This document shows, piece by piece, positions 36,938 through 46,015 of a DNA stretch of 64,000 bases (the first letter of the stretch is position 1; each line of letters opens with the position of its first letter). This stretch comes from Micavibrio aeruginosavorus (lineage in GTDB: Bacteria > Pseudomonadota > Alphaproteobacteria > Micavibrionales > Micavibrionaceae): the NCBI GenBank assembly GCA_016432265.1, contig CP066681.1, positions 2,196,342 through 2,260,341 on the forward strand. The letters run 5' to 3'. The notes beneath the pieces are model-generated. The model saw only the letters and a program-made list of their open reading frames with translations, searched no databases and was not told the origin of the DNA. Position numbers and translations under genes: made by a program.

Positions 36938-37834
36938 ATGGCGGGCTGGTTCGCTTTCTCACTGATCGACGCCTTCACCAAAGGCATGACAGATGATTTC
37001 AAAACCATCCAGCTTATCGGCATGAGCAGCGTCACCGGCACCCTGCTGTCAGCCGGATGGATAGTATGGCGTCATGGCTGGCGGGGTTTTATCACTCCGA
37101 AATGGAAACTTTTCGCGTTGCGCGGCGCGCTTGTCATCCCGATTTCCTATCTGATTGTGCACGCGCTCGCTCAGGTAACCCTTGCCGATTTTTACGGCAT
37201 CATCTTTATGTCTCCTTTTCTTATCACCATCCTGTCCGTAGTGGTGTTGAAGGAAAAAATCGGGATTCATCGCATCGCCGCCATGATCGTCGGCTTTACC
37301 GGCGTCATGATCCTCGCCGGCCCGCAGATGCAAAGCGCGCCTTTGGGCCTGCTTTGCGTCTTCATCGCTATGATCGGCGGCAGCATCGTCGCCATCTTGA
37401 TTCGCAAAATCGGCCGGGTGCCGGCGACAGCCTTGTTCGCGTTTGTGCCGTTTATCAGCAACGCGCTGATTTATGGCCCGCTGATGTTGTTGCCTGGGAA
37501 CTTTCACATACCGGAAAATTCATGGCTGCTGCTGGAACCGGCTGGCATGGGCGTGCTCGCTTTTGCCGGTTTCATACTCTTTAGCATCGGCTTCACCAGC
37601 GCCACAGAAACCGCCGTGGTGGCCCCCTTTCATTACAGTCAGATGCTCTGGGGCGTCCTTCTGGGATACCTGATGTTTGGTGATATACCGCAAAAAACGA
37701 CGATTGCAGGTTCGCTGATCATCCTGTCGGCAGGACTCTACATGCTGTGGCGGGAATATCTGCACCATAAAATCAATCATTCATCTTCAGCGACGATAGA
37801 GGCTTCCGGGGAGGCAACACTGCCTGAGACTTGA
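36938..37834 (+). CDS. DMT/EamA family transporter
   Basis: A 298-residue inner-membrane transporter with about ten helices in two EamA repeats; the first repeat ends IIFMSPFLITILSVVVLKEK, the second near GVLLGYLMFGDIP. Substrate unknown. The reading frame is open for another 15 codons upstream (HSLFRQNLRALLLA), which is typical N-terminal sequence for this family. No ATG, GTG or TTG lies there, only a CTG overlapping the deoA stop, so the true start may be non-canonical. The 3' end overlaps the convergent holin gene by 62 bp. Confidence 0.8.
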   Translation: MAGWFAFSLIDAFTKGMTDDFKTIQLIGMSSVTGTLLSAGWIVWRHGWRGFITPKWKLFALRGALVIPISYLIVHALAQVTLADFYGIIFMSPFLITILSVVVLKEKIGIHRIAAMIVGFTGVMILAGPQMQSAPLGLLCVFIAMIGGSIVAILIRKIGRVPATALFAFVPFISNALIYGPLMLLPGNFHIPENSWLLLEPAGMGVLAFAGFILFSIGFTSATETAVVAPFHYSQMLWGVLLGYLMFGDIPQKTTIAGSLIILSAGLYMLWREYLHHKINHSSSATIEASGEATLPET

Positions 37835-38348
37835 CGTCTTTCCAGTCGGCGTTTTGCGACACGCCACATTTTTTCTCCTCGCTTCTCTGGTAGACATAAA
37901 CCCCCAGCACCGAAAGGCCAATCCCCCATATCATGCCCAGCGACTCCATCGCTTCAATAACCAGCGACGACTCCGCGGTACGAAAGACGATGACATAAGC
38001 GACCGCGAACATCTGCGCCGCCCATGTGAAAGCCATCAGGTAACCAAACGTCGGCCGCATCCGCCGCACATAAGCGTCAGGTGAGGCGACCTCCGCCCGC
38101 AGGCTTTCATTGATCTGCTGATAGGCCGCCTGTTTTTCTCCCAGCTTCATCTCGGCCAGTTTCTCGGCATGACGGTTGGCCTCGGCGATTTGCTCCGGCG
38201 TAATGCGTCCGGCAGCCAGAATCTCCCCCAGCGTACCAAGAGAACTGGCCGCCCCCTGCGCCGCCGGATGATCGATCTTCTTCAACGCTCCGCCGACGAT
38301 TTCAGCCAGCAACGGCAGCCCCAGTTGTATAAGCAATGGTGATGTCAT
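37773..38348 (-). CDS. phage holin, 3TM (GTA-holin-like) family
   Basis: A 191-residue protein. The N-terminus (LIQLGLPLLAEIVGGAL) is a hydrophobic helix, then a soluble part with ITPEQIAEANRHAEKLAEMK, the diagnostic PDAYVRRMRPTFGYLMAFTW and two C-terminal membrane helices. This is the 3TM holin found in alphaproteobacterial prophages and gene transfer agents; it would let the endolysin reach the cell wall. AGGA precedes the ATG. The start overlaps the endolysin stop by 4 bp. The tail past residue 155 (YQRSEEKKCGV onward) is unusually long and overlaps the host DMT gene. Confidence 0.8.
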   Translation of the reverse strand: MTSPLLIQLGLPLLAEIVGGALKKIDHPAAQGAASSLGTLGEILAAGRITPEQIAEANRHAEKLAEMKLGEKQAAYQQINESLRAEVASPDAYVRRMRPTFGYLMAFTWAAQMFAVAYVIVFRTAESSLVIEAMESLGMIWGIGLSVLGVYVYQRSEEKKCGVSQNADWKDVKSQAVLPPRKPLSSLKMND

Positions 38349-38785
38349 GTTAAAATCCTGTAGAAAATATGTTTCCCGATAACCGCTGTCGGTTCTTGCG
38401 CGCGCGACCAATACGGAAACGCCCCCGCCGCATGATAATGCGTGGCTCCACCCGTCGGATCGGCAAGCCGTCCCGCAATGCCCTGTCGCGCCAGCGCCAG
38501 CGCGCAAGCGAAGAAGCGATCACGGCGGTCGACATGCAACACCTTCCTATAGTTCGGGTCGTCGCGGTTCCAGCAACTGAATTGATACGGCTTCTGACAG
38601 ATATCGATGACCGAATGACCCCACCAGAATTTCCCTTTCTGCTGGCTGATGGCCAGCCGATTCATCACGACGCAGGCCACCGTCTGCATGCCGATACTGC
38701 CTTCGCCGCGCGCCTCGCCCCACATCGTACGCGCCAGCGTGTCGATCTCCAGTTCCCGGAAGTATAGTTCGCCTGTCGTGATCAT
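38345..38785 (-). CDS. SleB-type cell wall hydrolase (phage endolysin)
   Basis: A 146-residue Hydrolase_2 (SleB) domain protein that cleaves peptidoglycan. The catalytic Glu region is DTLARTMWGEARGEG, followed by VACVVMNRLA and the family block CQKPYQFSCWN. GGATHYHAAG closes the fold. No signal peptide, in line with holin-dependent release. Overlaps of 4 bp with genes on both sides show tight coupling. Confidence 0.88.
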   Translation of the reverse strand: MITTGELYFRELEIDTLARTMWGEARGEGSIGMQTVACVVMNRLAISQQKGKFWWGHSVIDICQKPYQFSCWNRDDPNYRKVLHVDRRDRFFACALALARQGIAGRLADPTGGATHYHAAGAFPYWSRAQEPTAVIGKHIFYRILT

Positions 38786-39102
38786 GCGCCCGCTCCTTTC
38801 AAAGCTTCGGTCTTTAACGCGGTGGCATCGAGCTTGGCCTCGATCCGCAGCAAATGCGACACCAGACGCCCCTCCAGATCGCGCAGATCGGAAACGGATG
38901 CGTAAGACTTGGCAACTTCCAGCTTGAAGGCGGATAAAGCCTCGCGCATCTGCGCACTTCTTGAATCCGTAACCTCACGCAGGTGGATGATTTCAGCGGC
39001 ATGATCGTGGCGCGTGCGCCAGATCAGCCAGAACAATCCGCCCAAAGCCGGCAAGTCGACCGCCGTGATCCACCATGTCAGGTCGCGTGAAAATTCAAAC
39101 AT
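38782..39102 (-). CDS. phage membrane/coiled-coil protein (spanin-position)
   Basis: A 106-residue protein with one N-terminal transmembrane helix (WWITAVDLPALGGLFWLIW) and a long helical tail rich in heptad-like Leu/Ala. It lies in the lysis cassette between terminase and endolysin, the position of DUF2730-like or Rz-like proteins. The start MFEFSRDLTW was chosen because the 67 residues encoded upstream are shadow of the terminase. It overlaps both neighbours. Role in lysis is inference. Confidence 0.65.
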   Translation of the reverse strand: MFEFSRDLTWWITAVDLPALGGLFWLIWRTRHDHAAEIIHLREVTDSRSAQMREALSAFKLEVAKSYASVSDLRDLEGRLVSHLLRIEAKLDATALKTEALKGAGA

Positions 39103-40558
39103 CGAAATCCGTCCTTGCTGTATGAGTGGGGTATCCATGCCAACTGTGGCGCCCGGAAAACGATTCAACAGGCAAGCGCGCGGGTTGCCGCAGCAGTGCC
39201 CCGGCCACAGCGTCCAGCCCGTCGTCATGACCGCCGGAACGGCCCGGGCGCCATTCCTGCATTTCCGTGATGAACGGGGTGGCATAGACACTCTCATGCA
39301 CATGCAGCATTCCAGCCGCCATCACCGTTTCAAACGCCTCCAGAATGCGTTCATCCTTGCTGCGGCTGTTATGGTGATCTACAACCGCACAGGGAATCCG
39401 CGACAGCGCCAGTTCACGCCGCAGAATCAGCGGCAGGAATTTTCCGATCCCGTTGCTTTCCAGCGTCACCGAAGGAATCATGAAGTCACGTGCTACCGCC
39501 ACGACCTGCCGCGCCTGCCCGGTGGCTTCGTCCGGTTCTTGACCGCTTTTAAGATACAAAACCCGGTGCAGCCACAACGCCCCGTCTTCATCGCCGTAAA
39601 CCAGCGCCAGCACGCTGCGATCGCGTTGCCCGAAAGCCGGATCCCAGAACGCGCTGCAGGAACAAAGCGCCTTTCCCTGCAGGTCAAGGCGGTTCAGTTC
39701 GCGTATATAGCGTACTTCGCCGCTGTACCGGCGCAAGCGCTCGGGTTGCAGGCGGCCTTCCGCGACATTGACAGGCTCCAGCATCATCTGGCTGCGAAAG
39801 CGGTTAAGGCCCTGCGCCTTGCGCCTGTCGATTTCAGCCTGTGAGAAACGCTCCGGCCATTGGCTGCAGCCCCGCTCATCGAGAACCGGCAGAACCAGAC
39901 GGCAATAACCCGACAGGAAGGGGCGCACTTCGCCGATCTCGTTTCGCGCCCGGTCGGCATAGATCGTATACCAGTGGTGCGGGGTGCCGACATAAAGCAG
40001 CGTCCCGCCCGGCACCAGAATGTAATCCAGATCCGCCAGAACCTCGCGCAGACCAAGGCGCTTCTCGGCAGTATCGCAGGTATTGGGCACCTCGACGTCG
40101 TCGCAGATAATCACGTCGGCGCGGCTGCCGGTGATATTCGCCTCCACCCCCAGCCCCGCCATCGACGCCTCGCGCAATTCCAGCCTGCGATTGACGGTAA
40201 AACGTTCGCCGGCCCACTGGTCAGGGTGGTCGGGGCGCAATCCCGCTGTCAGCGGATGACGCTCGATCACCCGGCGCACATTCCTGACCATGCGCTGCGC
40301 CAGCGTGCCTTCGGCGGCCAAAACCATGATCCGCAAGTCAGGGTTGGCGTATAAAAGCCACGCCGCAAACAACCCCACGATGGTGGATTTCCCGGAGGAA
40401 CGAAACGCCATTAACAATAGGCGCGTATCCCCCGCCCGCCAGCAACCCTGCAACCAATCCGCCATGCGGCGGTGGAGGGCGGGCGTACCCTGCCCCTGCA
40501 AGCGGTTCCAGACGATCAGAAACACCTTGAAATCAACTACGGTTTTCCCCTGCGTCAT
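39095..40558 (-). CDS. phage terminase large subunit
   Basis: A 487-residue packaging ATPase and nuclease. Walker A is in AFRSSGKST (residues 51-59) and Walker B is VIICDDVEV. The C-terminal nuclease shows CSAFWDPAFGQRD, LESNGIGK and HDDGLDAVAGAL, giving the acidic residues of the RNase H fold. It resembles terminases of T7-like podoviruses. All key residues appear intact. GAGG precedes the ATG, which lies 26 bp inside the small-subunit gene. Confidence 0.92.
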   Translation of the reverse strand: MTQGKTVVDFKVFLIVWNRLQGQGTPALHRRMADWLQGCWRAGDTRLLLMAFRSSGKSTIVGLFAAWLLYANPDLRIMVLAAEGTLAQRMVRNVRRVIERHPLTAGLRPDHPDQWAGERFTVNRRLELREASMAGLGVEANITGSRADVIICDDVEVPNTCDTAEKRLGLREVLADLDYILVPGGTLLYVGTPHHWYTIYADRARNEIGEVRPFLSGYCRLVLPVLDERGCSQWPERFSQAEIDRRKAQGLNRFRSQMMLEPVNVAEGRLQPERLRRYSGEVRYIRELNRLDLQGKALCSCSAFWDPAFGQRDRSVLALVYGDEDGALWLHRVLYLKSGQEPDEATGQARQVVAVARDFMIPSVTLESNGIGKFLPLILRRELALSRIPCAVVDHHNSRSKDERILEAFETVMAAGMLHVHESVYATPFITEMQEWRPGRSGGHDDGLDAVAGALLRQPARLPVESFSGRHSWHGYPTHTARTDFDV

Positions 40559-40859
40559 CCTGTTCCTCGTAATCGTGCAATTCACGTTCGGCCTCGGCAA
40601 TCGCCGCCATCAAAACCTGTTGCTGGTTATGGTCTGCTGCGGCGCTATCGGGCAAATCCGCCCAGCGCGCCAGCTTCAGCAATAAATCGATGTGAGAAAT
40701 CGCCACCTTGCAGGCCATGTGATGCTCCTTGAAACTTTTGTCGTCTCCGCCGTGGATCTCGTGAGAAAATTTTTGATAGGAATTCAGCGCCATACGAATG
40801 GCATCCGGCAGAAAGGCCGCGATCCGGGCGCGACTTTGCTGTTCGATTCTAGTATTCAT
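40533..40859 (-). CDS. putative terminase small subunit
   Basis: A 108-residue helical, charged protein directly upstream of and overlapping the large terminase gene. Position and size fit a small terminase subunit that recognises DNA for packaging, but I see no diagnostic HTH. The helix ending ELHDYEEQDDAGENRS is very acidic. Confidence 0.55.
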   Translation of the reverse strand: MNTRIEQQSRARIAAFLPDAIRMALNSYQKFSHEIHGGDDKSFKEHHMACKVAISHIDLLLKLARWADLPDSAAADHNQQQVLMAAIAEAERELHDYEEQDDAGENRS

Positions 40860-40877
40860 GCATCATCCTTTTCCTGA

Positions 40878-42908
40878 TCAGTATTTGGAAACTACGTACC
40901 ATTGGCTGCCGTTCGATGTAATCGTGATCGCCTTGTACTGGGTCGCAAGACTCTGGCTGGATTGATCCGGCCCGCTGCCGCCCTGTTCGGTAACCGTGAT
41001 GGCGTTCGCCGAACTGTCGGTTTTCTTGATCGTTACCGTGCGCCCGATGGCCTGCGCGGCATTTGCCGGCGGCAGGCGCGCTGTCAGAACCCCGCCATAG
41101 CTGGAAAGCAGATAGGTATCGACCGCCATGTCTATGTCGTAAATGCCCGTGGTGTCGGCATAACGCGTATTGCCCGCCATGCGATTCGACGACTGGATAT
41201 ACCAGTTGACGCCGTTGGATATCACCGTGACATAATCGTTGCGCCCGCCCAGGTGCAAGACGCTGCCATCCGGCCCGGCGCCCCCTCCCTGCTCGGAAAC
41301 CGTGACGATATTCGCCGTATTGTCAACCTTCTTGATGGTTATCTGCGCTCCGGCTGCGCCCGCCGCCACGGGCAAAGCCGCCGTAATCGCCCCGGCGGCG
41401 GCGTTGACCAGATGCACGGAATGCGACAAATCGAGATTGCTCGTCCCCGCGCTGTCGATATATTCGGTGTCAAAGCGCATCAGCGTGGCTTTCAAATCAG
41501 TCACCACAGTCTTGCGCAGGCGGTTCTTGTCTGGCCATCCGGCATTCATCGCATCATACTGGCCGCCCGAGGCGTCGTCGATTGCGGGGCCGTTGCTCAT
41601 GGCCGTCAGGTTGATGAGCGCCGTCTCTTGAGAGCCGCTCAGCAATTTGATATTCGGCACGCCGTTGCCCGATTCGCAAAGCATATTGACGACCAGCGTC
41701 TTATCGCTGTTGGCGCCGACGCAGACGCAGCTTTGAGCGCTGGCCCCGTTCACATTCGACTCGCAATCGAAAAAACTATTGTTGAGTTGCCCGTATTCAA
41801 TATAGAAACCGTGTCCCGTCGTAAGCGCGCTTTTGGAGTAGACCCGCACCATATGAAAACGGTTGGCGTTCGGGGTGTCGCCATCATCGCTTAAGGTCAG
41901 ATGCACGCCATGCAAGGCAGGTTGCTCGATCAAAACACGATTGACGTGATTCCAGTAACAAGGTTTGTTGCTATCGTCATAGCCGTCGAGCATAATCCCC
42001 GTCGTTGCACCGACGATCTGCACATCGCTGACGGTGTTCTGCACGCATTCACCGATGCGACCGCGCAAGGCGACACCAATCAAGCCGCCCTCGATCCGCA
42101 GTTGACTGAGCAAGGACTGTCCATCTGCCATTTCTATGGTTATGAAACCATTCGTCTGCGCCTTGATAACCGACGACGCCCCCACGCCCTGCAAGGATTG
42201 TCGGGCGCCGAGCGTAATCGGGGCCGTCACAAGATATGTCCCGGCAGGCACAAAAACAGCCTGATGCGCTGCCAACGCCTGCTGCAAGGCCAGCGTATCG
42301 TCGTTCAGGCCATCCCCCACCGCGCCGAAATCCCGCACCGACACCACGTCCGAAAATTTATCGCTGCTGCTGCGTGTTTCCGCACCCATACCGCTTGCGG
42401 TGTAATCCGGCGCGGCCATGCTGCCTTCGAGCGAAACCGCCACCGGGTTGCCGCTGCCATCGAAACCCAGCGCCTTTCCGGCCCGCACCGCCCTGGTCGG
42501 CAGGTCAAGGCCTGCCGGCATCTCTGCCGCGGCATAACGCAGCATGCTGGCCTGATCGCGATTGACCTGCTGCAGCGCCATCATCAAAAAATCGAGCTCG
42601 TTATTGATGGCCCGGGCGCTGAAATCTCCACCCTCCAGGAAATCAGTCATGCGTTCGAGCGCGAAACGGCGCTCCAGCATCACCACCACCCCGCTGTCCG
42701 GCGCCGTGATAAAGGCCACTTGGCCGCCTGCGCTATTCCCCGCCCCGCTAACGCTGTACCCCGAGGATTGCAAGGCACCGTTCAAATAAACCTTGATATC
42801 GGCGGCGCTGAAGATCGGGAATGGATAAACAAACGCGGTTTGACTGCCGTTCGCCAGAAAACGAACCACCGGCACAATCGCCGGAACTTGAATATGATCG
42901 TTCGACAT
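40878..42908 (-). CDS. phage tailspike with pectate-lyase-like beta-helix
   Basis: A 676-residue protein. The first 150 residues resemble the T7 tail-fibre N-terminal attachment domain (VRFLANGSQTAFVYPFPIFS, later RAINNELDFLMMALQQVNRD). From about residue 190, SVRDFGAVGDGLNDDTLALQ is the classic start of a pectate-lyase_3 beta-helix, used by tailspikes to degrade surface polysaccharide. The C-terminus has two related domains of about 85 residues, each with TIKK-D-(S/N)-(S/T)-AN-x-(I/V)-TV-x-EQGG and a closing NG-x-x-WY-(I/V). It would give the particle receptor specificity. Confidence 0.85.
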   Translation of the reverse strand: MSNDHIQVPAIVPVVRFLANGSQTAFVYPFPIFSAADIKVYLNGALQSSGYSVSGAGNSAGGQVAFITAPDSGVVVMLERRFALERMTDFLEGGDFSARAINNELDFLMMALQQVNRDQASMLRYAAAEMPAGLDLPTRAVRAGKALGFDGSGNPVAVSLEGSMAAPDYTASGMGAETRSSSDKFSDVVSVRDFGAVGDGLNDDTLALQQALAAHQAVFVPAGTYLVTAPITLGARQSLQGVGASSVIKAQTNGFITIEMADGQSLLSQLRIEGGLIGVALRGRIGECVQNTVSDVQIVGATTGIMLDGYDDSNKPCYWNHVNRVLIEQPALHGVHLTLSDDGDTPNANRFHMVRVYSKSALTTGHGFYIEYGQLNNSFFDCESNVNGASAQSCVCVGANSDKTLVVNMLCESGNGVPNIKLLSGSQETALINLTAMSNGPAIDDASGGQYDAMNAGWPDKNRLRKTVVTDLKATLMRFDTEYIDSAGTSNLDLSHSVHLVNAAAGAITAALPVAAGAAGAQITIKKVDNTANIVTVSEQGGGAGPDGSVLHLGGRNDYVTVISNGVNWYIQSSNRMAGNTRYADTTGIYDIDMAVDTYLLSSYGGVLTARLPPANAAQAIGRTVTIKKTDSSANAITVTEQGGSGPDQSSQSLATQYKAITITSNGSQWYVVSKY

Positions 42909-42930
42909 GAAAGCTCCTTATCGACATGGA

Positions 42931-42963
42931 AAAGCCCCGCCACGGACACCCGGGCGGGGCTTT
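42931..42963 (-). terminator. intrinsic terminator after rlpA
   Basis: AAAGCCCCGCC (42931-42941) pairs with GGCGGGGCTTT (42953-42963). On the minus strand four T follow. It lies between the rlpA stop and the tailspike start, so the tailspike and packaging genes need read-through or their own promoter. Confidence 0.7.
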
Positions 42964-42981
42964 ACAGGGGAAAATATGGAT

Positions 42982-43389
42982 TTAACCGTTACACAAGCTA
43001 AGTCTGACGCGCGCCACACCGTCATCGCGGAAACCAAGCGCATCGGCGGCGCGTTTTGAAACATCGAGCGCGCGATCACCGTGATACGGCCCGCGATCAT
43101 TGATCCGCAGAACGATCTGCAAGCCATTTTCAACATTCTCGACCAGAATCCGGCTGCCCAGCTTCAGCGTCTTATGAGCCGCCGTCAGCGCATACATATT
43201 GAACGTTTCGCCGTTGGCGGTCTTGCGGCCGTGAAAACCCGGGCCGTACCAGGAAGCCTTGGCGCTATGATGAAGGGTTCTTTGCACTGCGCAGACGTTT
43301 GACGATGCCCCGGCCGCCACGACCGGAGCGCTCGCGGCCATCATGAAGGCAAAGCAAAGCGGGGGGAGCAGGTATCCTGTTTTCAACAT
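42982..43389 (-). CDS. RlpA-like lytic transglycosylase domain protein
   Basis: A 135-residue exported protein with a signal peptide (residues 1-25, cleavage near PVVAA-GAS). The double-psi beta-barrel is unmistakable: ASWYGPGFHGRKTANGE, then TAAHKTLKLGS and INDRGPY, with the His and Asp that are catalytic in RlpA. No SPOR domain. In this phage context it may open the cell wall during DNA entry or release; in hosts RlpA cuts naked glycan at the septum. The ATG at 43389 gives the signal peptide; upstream residues are excluded. Confidence 0.85.
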   Translation of the reverse strand: MLKTGYLLPPLCFAFMMAASAPVVAAGASSNVCAVQRTLHHSAKASWYGPGFHGRKTANGETFNMYALTAAHKTLKLGSRILVENVENGLQIVLRINDRGPYHGDRALDVSKRAADALGFRDDGVARVRLSLCNG

Positions 43390-43510
43390 AGCGGCTCGTC
43401 CGTCTGAAAGATGTTGCGCAATGCCGATGTTTATGCCTGGCAATCACGTTCATATTCGGTTCCTGATATGGCGAGAATGTGAAACTGCATGCATTGAGCG
43501 CATGGGCCTA

Positions 43511-44032
43511 TCACGCAGACGCAAGGCGCGCAAGCGCCTGGCGCTCCTGCAGCTGCGTTCGCTGAAGGACGTTGAGCGCCTGGCGATCGCTAATCGACTG
43601 ATCAAGCGCCGCATAACGCAAGGCGTCCAGTCGTTTGCCAGTCGCCCTGTCCTGTTCCGATTCTTCAAACAGCCCCAAAAGCACAGCTTCGGCCGAACCG
43701 TCCCCCGCCTGAAGGCCGCTGCCGCCGAACTGCGCGCGCTGCCGCGCCACAGCGCGGCGCAAAGCGGCACGGCGCTTCTGCTCGGCATCCTGCGCATTTG
43801 CGGCAATAGTCTGCCTTTCCAGATCGGCTTCACGCTGCCTTTGCGCCTCGTCCTGCGCCTGCTGAGCGCTTAGTTGCCGCAAGGCCAGATCCTGCTGCGC
43901 CCTGAGCTGGCGGCGCTGCTCCTCATAAGGGTCGCGGGCAAAATCGCGACTGACGCCAATCAGACGGTCGGCGGCCGAGATTGCCGTCGTCAGCGTAGTC
44001 AGGCCGGTAATCACAGGGGTTAAAGCGCCCAT
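43511..44032 (-). CDS. phage structural protein, Gln/Arg-rich coiled coil
   Basis: A 173-residue protein. After an N-terminal apolar helix (LTPVITGLTTLTTAISAADR) it is an almost continuous Gln/Arg/Ala/Glu-rich helix (residues 45-110), then GGSGLQAGDGS and another helix. Such proteins occur beside tail tubular B in podoviral clusters and resemble internal virion (T7 gp14-like) proteins in composition. No sequence-level assignment. It starts 9 bp after the tail tubular B stop. Confidence 0.6.
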   Translation of the reverse strand: MGALTPVITGLTTLTTAISAADRLIGVSRDFARDPYEEQRRQLRAQQDLALRQLSAQQAQDEAQRQREADLERQTIAANAQDAEQKRRAALRRAVARQRAQFGGSGLQAGDGSAEAVLLGLFEESEQDRATGKRLDALRYAALDQSISDRQALNVLQRTQLQERQALARLASA

Positions 44033-44041
44033 AATACTCTC

Positions 44042-45940
44042 CTAATCGTTGATTTTCAGTTCAGTGGTGACAGACAAGAGGGTAAACGGCAGCGGCATGT
44101 TCTGTTCGATACGCCATAGCGGCTGCTCGCCGTCGCCCTGCCAGCCCAGCGCCCGTACCCGGACATCGCGGCTGACTCGCGGCGGCGACGCATCGAGAAT
44201 AACATCCACGCCAAATTGCCGCAGCGGTATGTCGCGCAAACCCCGCCCGGTATCAAGCCGCAGCGCTGCCGTCTTCTCAATCCGGAAGACAGCCTCCACC
44301 AGACGTACCGCCCGCCCGCCGCCGCCCTGATCCAGAATACTCGGCGGCAAGGGTTCGATGGTATGGGTGTAAGGCAAGCCGACTTCAATCGACGAAGCCG
44401 GTTCCTCCAGTTCGAGCTGCCCATCCGTCACCGTCTGCGATGTCATCACCACCCCGTCGGCGACAATCATCACGGTACGCCCTTCAAGATGATCCAGACC
44501 CGACCAGGTCAGAACCGGCGTATCGGAGGCGCCGGCGAGCGCCGCATCCAGATTCAAATCATCGGCGACGCATTCAATGCTATACGCCCCCTCCCGGTCG
44601 ACCAGCAGATAGACGCTGTCGCCCGCAACCGAAACAGATTTCACCGCGCCATCGGTTTCGTGCAACGTCCACGCTGCCACAGCCTCGGCGCGGAAGGCCG
44701 TTAGCGTAGCAAACCGCCCATCCGCGCGCACCAGGAACAACAGACGGCGGCGCTGATCGAAATCCATATCCACAGGCGTCGGCACGATATGCCGCGATAC
44801 CAGCGCCAGATCGGTCACCTGATAGGCCTGCTCGACGTCGGTATAAAGGAATTCTTGAATCTGCTCCCCGTTGCGCGCCACGAACAAGGTGGCGCCATCC
44901 ACCGTCACCGGTGCAATCGAGCGGCTGGTCATCGACCCGATCCGGGTCTGACGGCGAATTTGAACGTTTGCCGGGGTCAGCGGATCGCCCGTCACCATCC
45001 ATTCTGCGCCGCTGGTGAAAACCTGCAAATGCCGCCCGGAAAAAATGCCGCGTATGGCGTTGACCTGGTCGGAAAGGATCGAAAATTCGATCGCCTGATC
45101 GTCAAGCCCCGTGCCGGTATCAAAATTGAACAGATCGCCGGAACAAGAAAACCACAGCCGGTTCGGCAGATCGCGGCTGCCGCCCAGCACCAGGCGATCC
45201 TGATGGAAGGCAACAGATACCGGATAGCCGCGCGCCGCGCTGAAAGCCTGTTCCTGCCAGTCGATCGTGGCGACAGTGCCGGGCAAAGTCTGGATCACTG
45301 TTGCCGTCACCACCGTTGGCGAATTGAAATCGGTTACCAAAACCTCCTTGCCCGCAATCCGCAGCCTTGTCCCCTCATGATCGGGGGTAAAAACCGCCGC
45401 CGAAGCCGTCAGGGTCGCTGTGCCGCTGGTGGCGCTCGCGGTTATAGTCACGGATGTATCGGCGAATTTGAAATAAGGCTGGCGGACGACATTGCCATCG
45501 CTGAAAAAATCCCAGTTTTGCAGCAGCCAGACGCCGCCCGCATTCCGGGTCAGGCGGCGCGGCGGCACATCCGGATGCACCAACAGCAAGGTGTCGGCGC
45601 TTTGCGTATAAGATAGCTGTGCGACCTGTGCCGCCGTCCACGGCGCCGTGATCGCCGTCACCAGCGCATCATCGGCGTAAACCGAAAGCAAACCCTCCGT
45701 CAGCGCCAATAAATAGGTTTGCTCGACGCTGAATTCGAATGCCAGCAAACGACCGTCGCCCGCGGCTGTGTCGACATAACGCAGCCCGGCACGACGGGTA
45801 ACGCCGCCTGTAGGCTCTATAAACACGTTACGCAAGGTCAGCGCGCCGTTTTCATAGGCGCGCAGATCACCGCGCCCGAGAAGCGCGCGCGATACCTCGC
45901 CCGCGGTAAAGGTTGTTTTCATCTGCCGTATACGCGACAT
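44042..45940 (-). CDS. phage tail tubular protein B-like (nozzle)
   Basis: A 632-residue protein matching T7 gp12-type nozzle proteins. The N-terminus MKTTFTAGEVSRALLGRGDL, then LTLRNVFIEPTGGVTRRAGL, is the standard opening. The middle has AFHQDRLVLGGSRDLPNRLW followed by SDQVNAIRGIFSGRHLQVFT, also typical. It forms the end of the short tail. GGAAGG precedes the ATG at 45940; an in-frame start 18 codons earlier is rejected. Confidence 0.88.
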   Translation of the reverse strand: MSRIRQMKTTFTAGEVSRALLGRGDLRAYENGALTLRNVFIEPTGGVTRRAGLRYVDTAAGDGRLLAFEFSVEQTYLLALTEGLLSVYADDALVTAITAPWTAAQVAQLSYTQSADTLLLVHPDVPPRRLTRNAGGVWLLQNWDFFSDGNVVRQPYFKFADTSVTITASATSGTATLTASAAVFTPDHEGTRLRIAGKEVLVTDFNSPTVVTATVIQTLPGTVATIDWQEQAFSAARGYPVSVAFHQDRLVLGGSRDLPNRLWFSCSGDLFNFDTGTGLDDQAIEFSILSDQVNAIRGIFSGRHLQVFTSGAEWMVTGDPLTPANVQIRRQTRIGSMTSRSIAPVTVDGATLFVARNGEQIQEFLYTDVEQAYQVTDLALVSRHIVPTPVDMDFDQRRRLLFLVRADGRFATLTAFRAEAVAAWTLHETDGAVKSVSVAGDSVYLLVDREGAYSIECVADDLNLDAALAGASDTPVLTWSGLDHLEGRTVMIVADGVVMTSQTVTDGQLELEEPASSIEVGLPYTHTIEPLPPSILDQGGGGRAVRLVEAVFRIEKTAALRLDTGRGLRDIPLRQFGVDVILDASPPRVSRDVRVRALGWQGDGEQPLWRIEQNMPLPFTLLSVTTELKIND

Positions 45941-45966
45941 GACCGCCTTCCTTTCCTGAAGAAGCG

Positions 45967-45991
45967 AAAACCCCCGCCAACGGCGAGGGTT
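45967..45991 (-). terminator. probable terminator of the 135-residue moron
   Basis: On the minus strand AACCCTCGCC pairs with GGCGGGGGTT over a three-base loop, with four T after it. It lies between the small gene at 46016 and tail tubular B. Confidence 0.55.
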
Positions 45992-46015
45992 CAATAGAAA
46001 AAATCCAACCGCCGG

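Noticed and set aside
41901..43001. 366-codon plus-strand frame
   Set aside because: Shadow of the tailspike gene.
42982..43389. RlpA as a host septal gene
   Set aside because: It lies between two virion genes in the same direction and lacks a SPOR domain, so a phage-associated role is more likely; the family call itself stands.
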